In this document: piece after piece, positions 43,763-51,621 of the stretch
How positions within the stretch are numbered: the stretch's first letter is position 1
How the letters are laid out: every line of letters begins with the position of its first letter
Source of the DNA: Larkinella humicola
Lineage (GTDB): Bacteria; Bacteroidota; Bacteroidia; Cytophagales; Spirosomataceae
DNA length: 64,000 nucleotides
Assembly: GCF_008727875.1 (NCBI RefSeq)
Contig: NZ_VTWS01000011.1
Coordinates: forward strand, 1-64,000
Direction: 5' to 3'
Notes under the pieces: generated by a model
The model's input: only the letters and a program-made list of their open reading frames with translations
Told to the model about the DNA's origin: nothing
The model's database searches: none
Program-made: the position numbers and the translations under genes

Positions 43763-44821
43763 ATGCAACCGATCTCAGCCTCCGACTCTTCGCCAGAAGC
43801 ATCCACTCCCGTCGGGCTGAACCTGAATGGATTGAAAATAACCGTTCAGGGTGAATCGGCCGCAGAGCAGGTGAAAGCCTTGCGAAAGGCGTTTCCTGAA
43901 TCCGAAATTGACCTGCTTTCCGACGCTCCACCACGGTCCATTTTGCTTCGCCGGCGCAACCGAACCGAAATTGCCATTTACATTTCTTCGGCGTTGGCCC
44001 TGATGATTGTCGGGCATTTGCTGTTCAGTTACCTCACACTCGACCGGCTGACACTGGTCATGACGTCGCTGGAACTGAACAGTGATTTCTGGTATTATGT
44101 AGCGGGCGGTTTTGTGGCCCAGATGATCGACGGGGCGCTGGGGATGGCTTATGGCGTGACGGCTTCGACGCTCCTGCTGACCGTGGGCGTGAGTCCGGCG
44201 GCTGTCAGTGCCAGTGTTCACAGTTCCGAAATATTTACCAGCGGAGTGTCGGGTTACATGCACCTGCGGTTCGGGAATGTCAACAGCAAACTCTTCAAAG
44301 CCGTCCTGATTCCCGGTGTCATTGGGGCCTGCATGGGCGCCTATGTGCTGGTGTCACTGGAACAATATTCGGTGTATATCAAACCCATCGTGGCGGTCTA
44401 TACGGCCATTCTGGGGGTTTTGATCATTCAGAAAGCCCTGGCCAAACGGGTTAAGAAAAAGCCGATCAAAAAAATTGGCTTGCTGGCCTGGTTTGGCGGA
44501 ACGATGGACGCCATCGGTGGTGGAGGCTGGGGGCCGATCGTGTCTTCCACGCTGATTGCCAGCGGGCGGCATCCGCGTTACACCATCGGCTCGGTCAACC
44601 TGGCCGAATTTTTCATTTCCCTATCCAGTTCCCTGACGTTTGTTACCCTCATCGGCCTGACGCACTGGCAAATCATCATCGGTTTGGTTCTGGGCGGTAT
44701 GATTGCCGCCCCCATTGCCGCCATCCTTTCGACCCGCTTGCCGATAAAAGCCATGATGATTATGGTCGGCGTTGTCGTAATAATCGTAAGTTTGCGGAAT
44801 ATTATAACAGTTTTATTTTGA
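43763..44821 (+). CDS. TauE/SafE family sulfite exporter-like membrane protein
   Basis: This 352-residue protein has a soluble N-terminal part of about 70 residues, then eight or so transmembrane helices of the TauE/SafE (DUF81) family. The family fold shows two related halves, with AQMIDGALGMAYGVTAST and GGTMDAIGGGGWGPIVSS as the paired signatures. Members export sulfite, sulfoacetate or related anions. The genes that follow (MetZ, CysH, CysD, CysN, sulfite reductase) make a sulfur role likely. It begins the sulfur region; metZ follows after 93 bp, with a hairpin between. Confidence 0.9.
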   Translation: MQPISASDSSPEASTPVGLNLNGLKITVQGESAAEQVKALRKAFPESEIDLLSDAPPRSILLRRRNRTEIAIYISSALALMIVGHLLFSYLTLDRLTLVMTSLELNSDFWYYVAGGFVAQMIDGALGMAYGVTASTLLLTVGVSPAAVSASVHSSEIFTSGVSGYMHLRFGNVNSKLFKAVLIPGVIGACMGAYVLVSLEQYSVYIKPIVAVYTAILGVLIIQKALAKRVKKKPIKKIGLLAWFGGTMDAIGGGGWGPIVSSTLIASGRHPRYTIGSVNLAEFFISLSSSLTFVTLIGLTHWQIIIGLVLGGMIAAPIAAILSTRLPIKAMMIMVGVVVIIVSLRNIITVLF

Positions 44822-44829
44822 GAAAAAAG

Positions 44830-44905
44830 AGGGTAGACAAGAGAGAAAAGACGCAAATCAACGGCTGCCACTTTCTTTATTCTCTTGTCTCATCTCTCTT
44901 GTCAA
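44830..44905. repeat. GACAAGAGAGA-type hairpin between TauE/SafE and metZ genes
   Basis: GGTAGACAAGAGAGAAAAGA (from about 44832) pairs imperfectly with TCTTGTCTCATCTCTCTTGTC (about 44883-44903). It begins directly after the stop codon of the TauE/SafE gene and ends 10 bp before the metZ ATG. Similar AGACAAGAGA units recur in the repeat at 56196-56300. Confidence 0.65.
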
Positions 44906-44914
44906 TTTCCATTC

Positions 44915-46105
44915 ATGAAAAGACAAACGAAAGCCATTCGGATCCAGACGAAGAAATCGCAGTACCGCGAACATTCGACGCCTTTGTTTTTGACTTCCAG
45001 TTTCACGTTTGAAAGCGCGGAGCAGGGAAAAGCCCTGTTTGAGGAAACCGAAGAAGGGAACATTTACTCCCGCTTCTCCAACCCGAACGTGACGGAATTT
45101 GTCGACAAGGTGTCCATGCTTGAGAACGCCGAAGCCGGCATTGCGACGGCAACCGGTATGGCTGCGGTTTTTGCGAGTATGGCGGCTTTGCTGAAATCGG
45201 GGGATCACATCGTAGCCTGCCGGGCGTTGTTCGGGTCGGCGCACCAGATCATTTCGCAAATTCTGGTGAAGTGGGGCATCACGTATACCTACGTAGACGC
45301 CGACGCGTCGGAAGCGGACTGGGAAGCGGCCATCCAACCCAACACCAAAATGGTGTACCTGGAAACGCCCTCGAACCCCGGTCTGGAACTCGTCGATCTG
45401 GAAATGCTGGTTCGTTTGAAAAAGAAATACGGTTTTATCCTGAACGTCGACAACTGTTTTGCCACGCCGATTCTGCAAACACCGCTTGATCTCGGTGCCG
45501 ACCTCTCGGTTCATTCCGCCACGAAGTACATGGATGGCCAGGGACGTGTGCTGGGTGGCGTTATCGTCGGCTCGGAAGAGTTGATGGCACCGATCCGGTT
45601 TTTTGCGCGGCATACCGGCCCGTCGATGTCCCCATTCAACGCCTGGACGCTGTCGAAAAGCCTGGAAACGCTGGAACTTCGCATGGATCGTCATTGTGCC
45701 AACGCCCTGAAACTGGCACAGGCCCTAGAGCAACACGCGGATGTCCACGCCGTAAAATATCCGTTCCTGCCCTCCCATCCGCAGTATGAACTGGCGAAAC
45801 GGCAGATGGAAGCCGGTGGTGCCATTGTTACCTTTGAGGTAGAAGGCGGTTTCGAGCGCGTTAAAGCCCTGTTTGAATCTTTGAAAATTGCCTCACTTTC
45901 TTCTAACTTAGGGGATACGCGGACGATTGTGACGAATCCGTTTACGACGACGCATTCCAAACTAAAACCGGACGAGAAAGCCGCTTTGGGCATCACGGAA
46001 GGGTTAATTCGGGTATCGGTTGGACTGGAAGACGCGGATGATCTGGTTGAAGATTTTGAACAGGCGGTTCGGAAGTCGGCGGAGGTGCTGCAATCGGCAT
46101 CCTAG
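44915..46105 (+). CDS. metZ: O-succinyl/O-acetylhomoserine sulfhydrylase (trans-sulfuration PLP enzyme)
   Basis: This PLP-dependent Cys/Met-metabolism enzyme has about 396 residues. The N-terminus YREHSTPLFLTSSFTFESA, the motif EGNIYSRFSNPNV, the PLP-phosphate loop TGMAAVFASMAALL, the Asp region LNVDNCFATP and the PLP lysine in SVHSATKYMDGQGRVLGG all fit the MetZ/MetB group. The SATKY context and the direct sulfide pathway next door favour homoserine-ester sulfhydrylation over cystathionine synthesis. It fixes the sulfide produced by the cys genes into homocysteine. Start ATG at 44915, ten codons inside the open frame. Specificity for acetyl or succinyl ester cannot be decided. Confidence 0.9.
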   Translation: MKRQTKAIRIQTKKSQYREHSTPLFLTSSFTFESAEQGKALFEETEEGNIYSRFSNPNVTEFVDKVSMLENAEAGIATATGMAAVFASMAALLKSGDHIVACRALFGSAHQIISQILVKWGITYTYVDADASEADWEAAIQPNTKMVYLETPSNPGLELVDLEMLVRLKKKYGFILNVDNCFATPILQTPLDLGADLSVHSATKYMDGQGRVLGGVIVGSEELMAPIRFFARHTGPSMSPFNAWTLSKSLETLELRMDRHCANALKLAQALEQHADVHAVKYPFLPSHPQYELAKRQMEAGGAIVTFEVEGGFERVKALFESLKIASLSSNLGDTRTIVTNPFTTTHSKLKPDEKAALGITEGLIRVSVGLEDADDLVEDFEQAVRKSAEVLQSAS

Positions 46106-46153
46106 TGAATTTTTGCAGTTGGGTTTCGAGCTATACGTTTAAATAACTGAACG

Positions 46154-46390
46154 ATAAAAACGCTAACGATTAATCTGCCTGATAGTCTTGATATAGAAGA
46201 ATTTGAAGCCAAAATGCTTTTTGCCGGTCAATTGTACGAAAAAGGCAAGGTATCGCTCGGGCAAGCGGCTGACATTGTTGGCATCAGCAAGCGATCCTTT
46301 ATAGAGATTATGAGACGGTTTGGGTTTAGGGTATTTAATTATTCCGTTGAAGAAGTAGAACATGACATTAGAGTTGCCCTTGGATATTGA
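46154..46390 (+). pseudogene. Start-codon-lost UPF0175 antitoxin
   Basis: From 46154 an uninterrupted frame reads I-K-T-L-T-I-N-L-P-D-S-L-D, then EAKMLFAGQLYEKGKVSLGQ, then AADIVGISKRSFIEIMRRFG, a clear UPF0175 (VapB-like) antitoxin of 78 codons. The expected ATG AAA ACG start is ATA AAA ACG here, and a TGA lies two codons before it. The first internal ATG (46214) would remove 20 residues, including the N-terminal strand. It is therefore a broken or non-canonically started gene. The following truncated toxin frame overlaps its end. Confidence 0.75.
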
Positions 46391-46457
46391 TGTAGCAATA
46401 TCAGATACGTCATGTTTTATTTTACTGGATAAAATAGATGCTTTAGGTCTGCGTTAA
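46362..46457 (+). pseudogene. Truncated PIN-like (DUF3368) toxin remnant
   Basis: Overlapping the antitoxin end in another frame, an ATG at 46362 opens 31 codons. The stretch VAISDTSCFILLDKID closely matches the N-terminal strand of DUF3368/PIN toxins (xVxSDTSxLIxLxKIg, with the first catalytic Asp). The frame ends at TAA after ALGLR; the remaining 130 or so residues are missing. Together with the preceding frame it represents a decayed UPF0175-DUF3368 toxin-antitoxin module. The remaining bases to 46543 carry no further toxin homology that I can see. Confidence 0.7.
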
Positions 46458-46543
46458 GCCATTCATTGAAAAAATCAGAACAACGAATTTTCATCTGAGC
46501 GAATCTTTACACACCCGTATTTTAAACAGCGTCGGAGAATAGC

Positions 46544-47659
46544 ATGGGATATCTAACCCGAACATTTTATGTCGCTCTTCTACTCATACCGATTATGAGT
46601 ACCAAGGTTTCTGCTCAAACCACTAAAAAACCGCTCCGCGTTGGGGTGGTCGGTCTGGTGCATTCGCATGTCGGCTGGATTCTGAACCGGGCGAAAAAAA
46701 CCGGCGACCCGGATATCGAAGTCGTTGGTATTGCCGAACCCAACCGGGAAGTGGCGGAGCGGTATATGCAACGCTACGGTTTACCGATGAGCCTGGTCTA
46801 TCCGACGGTGGAAGAAATGCTGGACAAAACTAAACCGGATGCGGTAACGGCCTTCAATGAGATCAGCAACCACATCAACGTCGTAAAGCTCTGTGCGCCC
46901 CGCGGCATTCACGTCATGGTGGAAAAACCGCTGGCGGTCAGCATCGATCAGGCCCGGCAGATGGAAGCCTTAGCCAAAAAGCACAAAATCCACTTGTTGA
47001 CCAACTACGAAACCACCTGGTACAGCAGCAACCACAAAGCCTACCAGCTTGCCGTAAAAGAGGGTGGTATTGGCCCGATCCGACGGATTGTCGTCCACGA
47101 CGGCCACGATGGCCCCAGCCGGATGAACAAGGAATTTGTGGCCTGGCTCACCGATCCGGTTACGAACGGCGCCGGGGCCTTGTTCGATTTTGGATGCTAC
47201 GGAGCCAATCTGGCAACCTGGCTGCTGAAAGGGGAACGACCAACGACCGTCAGCGCGGTTACATTGCAGATCAAACCGGAGGTGTATCCAAAGGTAGACG
47301 ACGATGCAACCATCGTACTGACCTATCCCAAAACCCAAGTTGTTATTCAGGCATCGTGGAACTGGCCGTTCAGTCGCAAGGACATGGAAGTGTACGGCGA
47401 AACCGGGTATGTGTTTACGCTCGACGGTACGCGAATGCGAATTCGGTTGAAGGAAGACAAAACCGAACAAACGGCGGAAGCGGCCAAAACCGATGCGCCG
47501 GTTACCGACCCGTTCGACTATCTGGCCCAAGTGGTGCGCGGTGAAACTAAATCCGTCGATGATTTGTCATCGTTGCAAGTGAACATGATTGTGATGGAAA
47601 TTCTGGATGCGGCCCGTCGTTCGGCCAAAGACGGAGGCAAACCCATCGCTTTGAAGTAG
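46544..47659 (+). CDS. Gfo/Idh/MocA family oxidoreductase, exported
   Basis: This 371-residue NAD(P)-dependent oxidoreductase has a signal peptide (about residues 1-24, cleaved after VSAQ). A Rossmann domain (LRVGVVGLVHSHVGWILNRAK) and the family motif EKPLAVS near residue 127 are present. The C-terminal half contains YETTWYSSNH, GGIGPIRRIVVHDGHDG and a GALFDFGCYGAN motif that normally carries the catalytic His/Lys region. Exported members are common in Bacteroidota and act on sugars or their derivatives. The substrate is not deducible. The remnants of a toxin-antitoxin system precede it. Confidence 0.9.
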   Translation: MGYLTRTFYVALLLIPIMSTKVSAQTTKKPLRVGVVGLVHSHVGWILNRAKKTGDPDIEVVGIAEPNREVAERYMQRYGLPMSLVYPTVEEMLDKTKPDAVTAFNEISNHINVVKLCAPRGIHVMVEKPLAVSIDQARQMEALAKKHKIHLLTNYETTWYSSNHKAYQLAVKEGGIGPIRRIVVHDGHDGPSRMNKEFVAWLTDPVTNGAGALFDFGCYGANLATWLLKGERPTTVSAVTLQIKPEVYPKVDDDATIVLTYPKTQVVIQASWNWPFSRKDMEVYGETGYVFTLDGTRMRIRLKEDKTEQTAEAAKTDAPVTDPFDYLAQVVRGETKSVDDLSSLQVNMIVMEILDAARRSAKDGGKPIALK

Positions 47660-47676
47660 GATAACTATAGCTTACT

Positions 47677-47691
47677 ATAAATTTTGCGGAC
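47677..47691 (+). promoter_or_regulatory. Candidate promoter of the cys operon
   Basis: ATAAATTTTGCGGAC, identical to 15742-15756, holds a near-consensus -7 box 36-50 bp upstream of the cysH ATG. A regulatory relation between the two sites is speculative. Confidence 0.35.
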
Positions 47692-47726
47692 CAAACGGGG
47701 TGACCCGCGCAATCCGTCGGTAAAAT

Positions 47727-48440
47727 ATGATCGCGGAACCTTCCTATACAATCGACAGCCTGGCGGAACGCCTGGCGGGCAAGAGCGAAGTTGAAAGCCT
47801 GCAAACGCTGGCCGAATTATTTCCAGGCCAGGTGGTTTTTTCATCCAGCCTGGGCTACGAAGACCAGGTGATTACGGACATGATCCTGGCCAACAACCTG
47901 CCCATCCGGATTTTTTCGCTGGATACCGGCCGAATGTTCAATGAAACGTATCAGGTTTGGCAGAAAACCAACAGCCGGTACGATACCAAAATTGAAGCTT
48001 ACTTCCCGAAAGGCGAATCGGTGGAGAAACTGCTGAACGAAAAAGGCCCGTTCAGTTTCTATGAATCGGTCGAAAACCGGAAAGAATGCTGTTTTATCCG
48101 GAAGGTCGAACCGCTGAACCGGGCACTGAAAGGCAACAAAATCTGGGTGACCGGTATTCGCGCCGAACAGTCGCAAAACCGCCAGACCATGACGCAACTG
48201 GAAGCGGATGATGCGCATCAGTTGATCAAATTTCATCCGCTGATGAACTGGTCGTTTGACGAAGTGAAAGCCTATGTACGCCAGCACAATGTGCCGTACA
48301 ACCCGCTTCACGACCGCGGTTTCGTGTCGATCGGTTGCCAGCCCTGCACCCGGGCCATTCAGGAAGGCGAAGACTTCCGGGCCGGTCGCTGGTGGTGGGA
48401 AGATAATTCGAAAAAGGAATGTGGTTTACATGCTAAATGA
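47727..48440 (+). CDS. cysH: Assimilatory adenylyl-sulfate (APS) reductase
   Basis: This 237-residue PP-loop-family reductase has the loop SSSLGYEDQVI near residue 38. It has the two Cys pairs of APS reductases that bind a [4Fe-4S] cluster: KECCFIRK (about residue 130) and GCQPCTRA (about 212), plus the catalytic KKECGLH at the C-terminus. PAPS-specific enzymes lack the extra cysteines. No CysC kinase is in the operon, which agrees with APS as substrate. The product is sulfite. It is first gene of cysH-cysD-[mntA-hepT]-cysN, with a palindrome separating it from cysD. Confidence 0.94.
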   Translation: MIAEPSYTIDSLAERLAGKSEVESLQTLAELFPGQVVFSSSLGYEDQVITDMILANNLPIRIFSLDTGRMFNETYQVWQKTNSRYDTKIEAYFPKGESVEKLLNEKGPFSFYESVENRKECCFIRKVEPLNRALKGNKIWVTGIRAEQSQNRQTMTQLEADDAHQLIKFHPLMNWSFDEVKAYVRQHNVPYNPLHDRGFVSIGCQPCTRAIQEGEDFRAGRWWWEDNSKKECGLHAK

Positions 48441-48509
48441 GTGATTGAGTGATTGAGTGAATTAGCGAAATGCCTTCACTCAATCGCCCATTCGCTCAAT
48501 CACTCAATT
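48437..48509. repeat. GAGTGATTGAGTGATT-type palindrome between cysH and cysD
   Basis: AATGAGTGATTGAGTGATTG units on the left pair with CAATCGCCCATTCGCTCAATCACTCAATT on the right (rc ATTGAGTGATTGAGCGAATG). It begins at the cysH stop codon and ends a few bases before the cysD ATG. The arms are near-tandem 8-9 bp units. Confidence 0.88.
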
Positions 48510-48512
48510 GAA

Positions 48513-49415
48513 ATGAAATTAGATTATCTCGATCAACTCGAATCGGAAGCGATTCAGATTATGCGCGAAGTGGCCGGCCAGTTTGAACGGCCCGCGCTGT
48601 TGTTCTCAGGTGGAAAAGATTCCATCACGCTGGTGCATCTGGCGCTGAAGGCTTTTCGCCCCGGCAAATTCCCGTTTCCGCTGGTTCACATCGACACCGG
48701 TCACAACTTTCAGGAAGCCCTCGATTTCCGGGACTGGCTGGCCGAAAGCCTGGGCGAAAAGTTAATTGTCCGGTATGTAGAAGATACCATCCGGGAAAAG
48801 AAACTGAAAGAACCGACGGGCCGCAACGCCAGCCGGAACGCGCTGCAAACGTTTACCCTGCTCGACACCATCGAAGAATTTGAGTTCGATGCCTGCATCG
48901 GTGGCGCCCGGCGCGACGAAGAAAAAGCCCGCGCCAAAGAACGCGTCTTTTCGGTCCGTGACGAATTTGGTTCCTGGGACCCCAAACTTCAGCGCCCGGA
49001 ATTGTGGAACATCTACAACGGCAAGATTCACAAAGGCGAAAACGTCCGGGTGTTCCCGATCTCGAATTGGACTGAACTCGACGTCTGGAACTACATCAAG
49101 CGCGAAAACATCGACCTGCCCAGCATTTATTTTGCCCACGAACGCGAGTTGATTCTGCGTGACGGCAAATTACTGGCAACGGCCAAAGGCGTGATTCAAC
49201 CCGAGGAAAGCGATCAGATTGTGACCCGGCGGGTTCGTTTCCGGACCGTTGGCGACATTTCCTGCACCGCTGCCGTTGAATCGGATGCCGATACGCTCGA
49301 AGCCGCCATTGCCGAAATTCAGGCCACCCGCATCAGCGAACGGGGCGAAACCCGGATCGACGATCAGGTGTCGGAAGCCGCCATGGAAGACCGGAAAAAG
49401 GGTGGGTATTTTTAA
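48513..49415 (+). CDS. cysD: Sulfate adenylyltransferase subunit 2 (CysD)
   Basis: About 300 residues from the ATG at 48513 (the frame is open 20 codons earlier through the palindrome). The PP-loop SGGKDSITLVHLALKAF (about residue 30) is the adenylate-forming site. GGARRDEEKARAKERVFS, FPISNWTELDVWNYI and the C-terminal GDISCTAAVESDADTLE are CysD signatures. With CysN it makes APS from ATP and sulfate. In other genomes cysN follows directly. Here a HEPN/MNT toxin-antitoxin pair intervenes, but the order and strand suggest the operon still reads through. Confidence 0.96.
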   Translation: MKLDYLDQLESEAIQIMREVAGQFERPALLFSGGKDSITLVHLALKAFRPGKFPFPLVHIDTGHNFQEALDFRDWLAESLGEKLIVRYVEDTIREKKLKEPTGRNASRNALQTFTLLDTIEEFEFDACIGGARRDEEKARAKERVFSVRDEFGSWDPKLQRPELWNIYNGKIHKGENVRVFPISNWTELDVWNYIKRENIDLPSIYFAHERELILRDGKLLATAKGVIQPEESDQIVTRRVRFRTVGDISCTAAVESDADTLEAAIAEIQATRISERGETRIDDQVSEAAMEDRKKGGYF

Positions 49416-49433
49416 GGGATAAAAAACAATACC

Positions 49434-49721
49434 ATGCAACCATTTGACTTTCAGTCATTTCAAATGTATTTGCGTAACAATCAAATTTTTGACCGGTTTG
49501 GTTTGGGTCGGATTGGTGTTTTTGGCTCATTCGCCCGAGGAGAGAGTTTTCAGGATATTGATGTAATGGTCGAGGATGACATTCCCTATCAACAATTGAT
49601 TCAGTTAAAAAATACCTTGCAGCATGATCTACATATTCCTGTTGATGTCATGCTAAAGCGATATGCTGAGCCCATTATCCTCCATAGGGCAATGAAAGAC
49701 GTAAAATATGCGACCCGGTAG
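49434..49721 (+). CDS. mntA: MntA-like nucleotidyltransferase antitoxin
   Basis: This 95-residue minimal nucleotidyltransferase has the motif GSFARGESFQDIDVMVE (residues 31-47) with the Mg-binding Asp41 and Asp43. It lacks two residues in the spacer compared with the usual GSX10DXD. MNT proteins neutralise HepT RNases by AMPylating a tyrosine next to their active site. It overlaps the downstream hepT by 14 bp. It lies 18 bp after cysD. AT-richer sequence than the flanking cys genes suggests later acquisition. Confidence 0.88.
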   Translation: MQPFDFQSFQMYLRNNQIFDRFGLGRIGVFGSFARGESFQDIDVMVEDDIPYQQLIQLKNTLQHDLHIPVDVMLKRYAEPIILHRAMKDVKYATR

Positions 49722-50151
49722 TAACAACGATCTGGTCTATTGCCTTCGAATCTTGGAAGCCATCGGAAAAATCAAACTTTACTCCAGTGGGTATACAGAC
49801 CCGTTTGATTTCTTTGAAGCCGATGACCAGAAAGATTTTAACGCCAGCCTGCTTCAACTACTCCACATCGGCGAACAGGCTAACCGGTTCAGTGAAGAGA
49901 CGAAGCAAATATATGATGCGGTTCCTTGGCAACGAATCAAAGCATTTCGCAACATTGTCGCACATGATTACATTGGGGTTGACAAACTGATTGTTTTTGA
50001 GACGATCCAGGTTCGATTGCCACAATTAAAGCAACAGATCGAACAAATAATACGGGACCTGCTGCTAAAAAAGGTATTCGATCCGGCTGAATACCAACTT
50101 TCAAAGGAAAGCCGCTATTACAAACACATTGATTTCGATACAATTGTCTAA
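49708..50151 (+). CDS. hepT: HepT-like HEPN-domain ribonuclease toxin
   Basis: This 147-residue DUF86/HEPN-type toxin has the catalytic motif RNIVAHDY (Rx4HxY, Arg81, His86, Tyr88). Tyr88 is the AMPylation target in characterised HepT proteins. The N-terminal two-thirds form the four-helix HEPN fold. A C-terminal extension of about 35 residues (from about 113) is longer than in typical DUF86 proteins. It overlaps mntA by 14 bp and its stop is only 2 bp before the cysN start, so cysN is likely translated by coupling to the toxin gene. Confidence 0.88.
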   Translation: MRPGSNNDLVYCLRILEAIGKIKLYSSGYTDPFDFFEADDQKDFNASLLQLLHIGEQANRFSEETKQIYDAVPWQRIKAFRNIVAHDYIGVDKLIVFETIQVRLPQLKQQIEQIIRDLLLKKVFDPAEYQLSKESRYYKHIDFDTIV

Positions 50152-50153
50152 AA

Positions 50154-51407
50154 ATGGACTTACTCCGATTTATTACCGCAGGTAGTGTCGACGACGGCAA
50201 AAGCACGCTGATCGGCCGCTTGTTATACGATTCAAAATCCATTCTGGCCGACCAGATGGAAGCCATCGAACGCGCCAGCAAAAGCCGGGATGACGGTGAA
50301 ATTGACCTGGCTTTACTGACCGACGGTTTGCGCTCGGAACGGGAACAGGGCATCACCATCGATGTGGCTTACCGGTATTTCCAGACCACGAAACGCAAGT
50401 TCATCATCGTCGATGCGCCGGGGCATATTCAGTATACCCGCAACATGGTGACGGGGGCTTCCAACTGCCAACTGGCGGTGGTCCTGGTCGATGCCCGTCA
50501 CGGCGTCGTGGAACAGACACGCCGGCACTCGCTCATTGCGTCCATGCTCGGCATTCCGCACCTAGTGGTGGCCATCAACAAAATGGATCTGGTCGGATAT
50601 TCCCAGGATGTCTTCTCCAATATCTGCATTCACTACAACGAACTGGCCCAAAAACTGAATGTTGGCGAAGTGACTTACATTCCGCTGAGTGCCTTAAATG
50701 GTGATAATGTGGTCGATAAGTCGGTCAACATGCCGTGGTACGAAGGCGAACCGTTGCTGAGCCACCTCGAAACCGTCGTGCTTGATCAGGATGAAAACCT
50801 GACGGATGCCCGTTTCCCCGTTCAGTATGTGATCCGTCCCCAGACCGCCGAATTGCACGATTACCGCGGGTACGCCGGAAAAATTACCAGCGGTATTTTC
50901 CGCAAAGGCGATGCCGTAACGGTTTTGCCGACCGGCGAAACGTCGACCATCGACGCTATCGAAATTGCCGAAACTCATTACGACGAAGCCTTTGCCCCCA
51001 TGTCGGTCGTTCTGCATCTGGCCGACGATGTGGATGTGAGCCGCGGCAATCTCATCGTGAAGTCGGACAACTTGCCGATTGTGAGTCAGAATGTCGAAGC
51101 CCTCCTGTGCTGGATGGATGCCAAACCGCTGAAGGTCGGTAGTAAATACACGCTCCAGCACGGTACGTTCCGGACCCGCTGCGCCGTGCGTGATATTGTG
51201 TATCAGTTGAACGTCAACACCTACGAAGAATTTACGGATGCCGAGAGCCTGAAGTTGAACGACATCGCCCGCGTTATTTTGAAAACGGCGAAACCCGTTA
51301 GTTTTGACCCATACGGCAAAAACCGGGTCAACGGCGGAGCCATCCTGATCGATGAAACCTCGAATGTAACCGTGGGCGCGCTGATGCTGCAGGGAGAAGT
51401 GGAATAA
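50154..51407 (+). CDS. cysN: Sulfate adenylyltransferase subunit 1 (CysN)
   Basis: This 417-residue translation-factor-type GTPase drives APS formation by CysD. G1 GSVDDGKSTLIGRLL, G2 region GITIDVAYRYF, G3 VDAPGHIQYT and G4 NKMD are intact, followed by two EF-Tu-like beta-barrels. The CysC kinase domain, often fused in other bacteria, is absent. Its start follows the hepT stop by two bases. This means the original cysD-cysN junction was interrupted and the gene's ribosome loading now depends on the toxin gene or its own internal initiation. Confidence 0.96.
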   Translation: MDLLRFITAGSVDDGKSTLIGRLLYDSKSILADQMEAIERASKSRDDGEIDLALLTDGLRSEREQGITIDVAYRYFQTTKRKFIIVDAPGHIQYTRNMVTGASNCQLAVVLVDARHGVVEQTRRHSLIASMLGIPHLVVAINKMDLVGYSQDVFSNICIHYNELAQKLNVGEVTYIPLSALNGDNVVDKSVNMPWYEGEPLLSHLETVVLDQDENLTDARFPVQYVIRPQTAELHDYRGYAGKITSGIFRKGDAVTVLPTGETSTIDAIEIAETHYDEAFAPMSVVLHLADDVDVSRGNLIVKSDNLPIVSQNVEALLCWMDAKPLKVGSKYTLQHGTFRTRCAVRDIVYQLNVNTYEEFTDAESLKLNDIARVILKTAKPVSFDPYGKNRVNGGAILIDETSNVTVGALMLQGEVE

Positions 51408-51514
51408 GCGATGCGTAAACTGTTAATGGGGTGATCGGTTTGTGTATAACCGCAGGTAATGACCAATAATAAAAAGTAGGTCTGTTTACGCCGGGACAGG
51501 AACTCATAAATGAG

Positions 51515-51570
51515 TACATTTGTATGTAAACCATACCCAAAAGTGCCGGAATACCTTCCGGCCTTTTATT
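51515..51570 (+). promoter_or_regulatory. Leader with -7 box and short hairpin upstream of sulfite reductase
   Basis: TACATTTG (51515-51522) matches the TAnnTTTG consensus. About 23 nt further the stem GCCGGAA/TTCCGGC (51545-51562, loop TACC) is followed by CTTTTATT, a weak terminator shape inside the 5' leader of the sulfite reductase gene (start 51622). Attenuation is a possibility; no known riboswitch family is recognised. Confidence 0.4.
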
Positions 51571-51621
51571 CAGAATACTAGTCTTTTAATTCTATCGACT
51601 ATCTCACTAAAGCAATACACC

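Noticed and set aside
44885-44914. metZ start at 44885
   Set aside because: These ten codons are palindrome sequence; the ATG at 44915 begins family-like sequence.
51408-51621. SAM or cobalamin riboswitch before the sulfite reductase gene
   Set aside because: The conserved cores of known SAM or B12 riboswitches are not visible; only a simple hairpin is seen.
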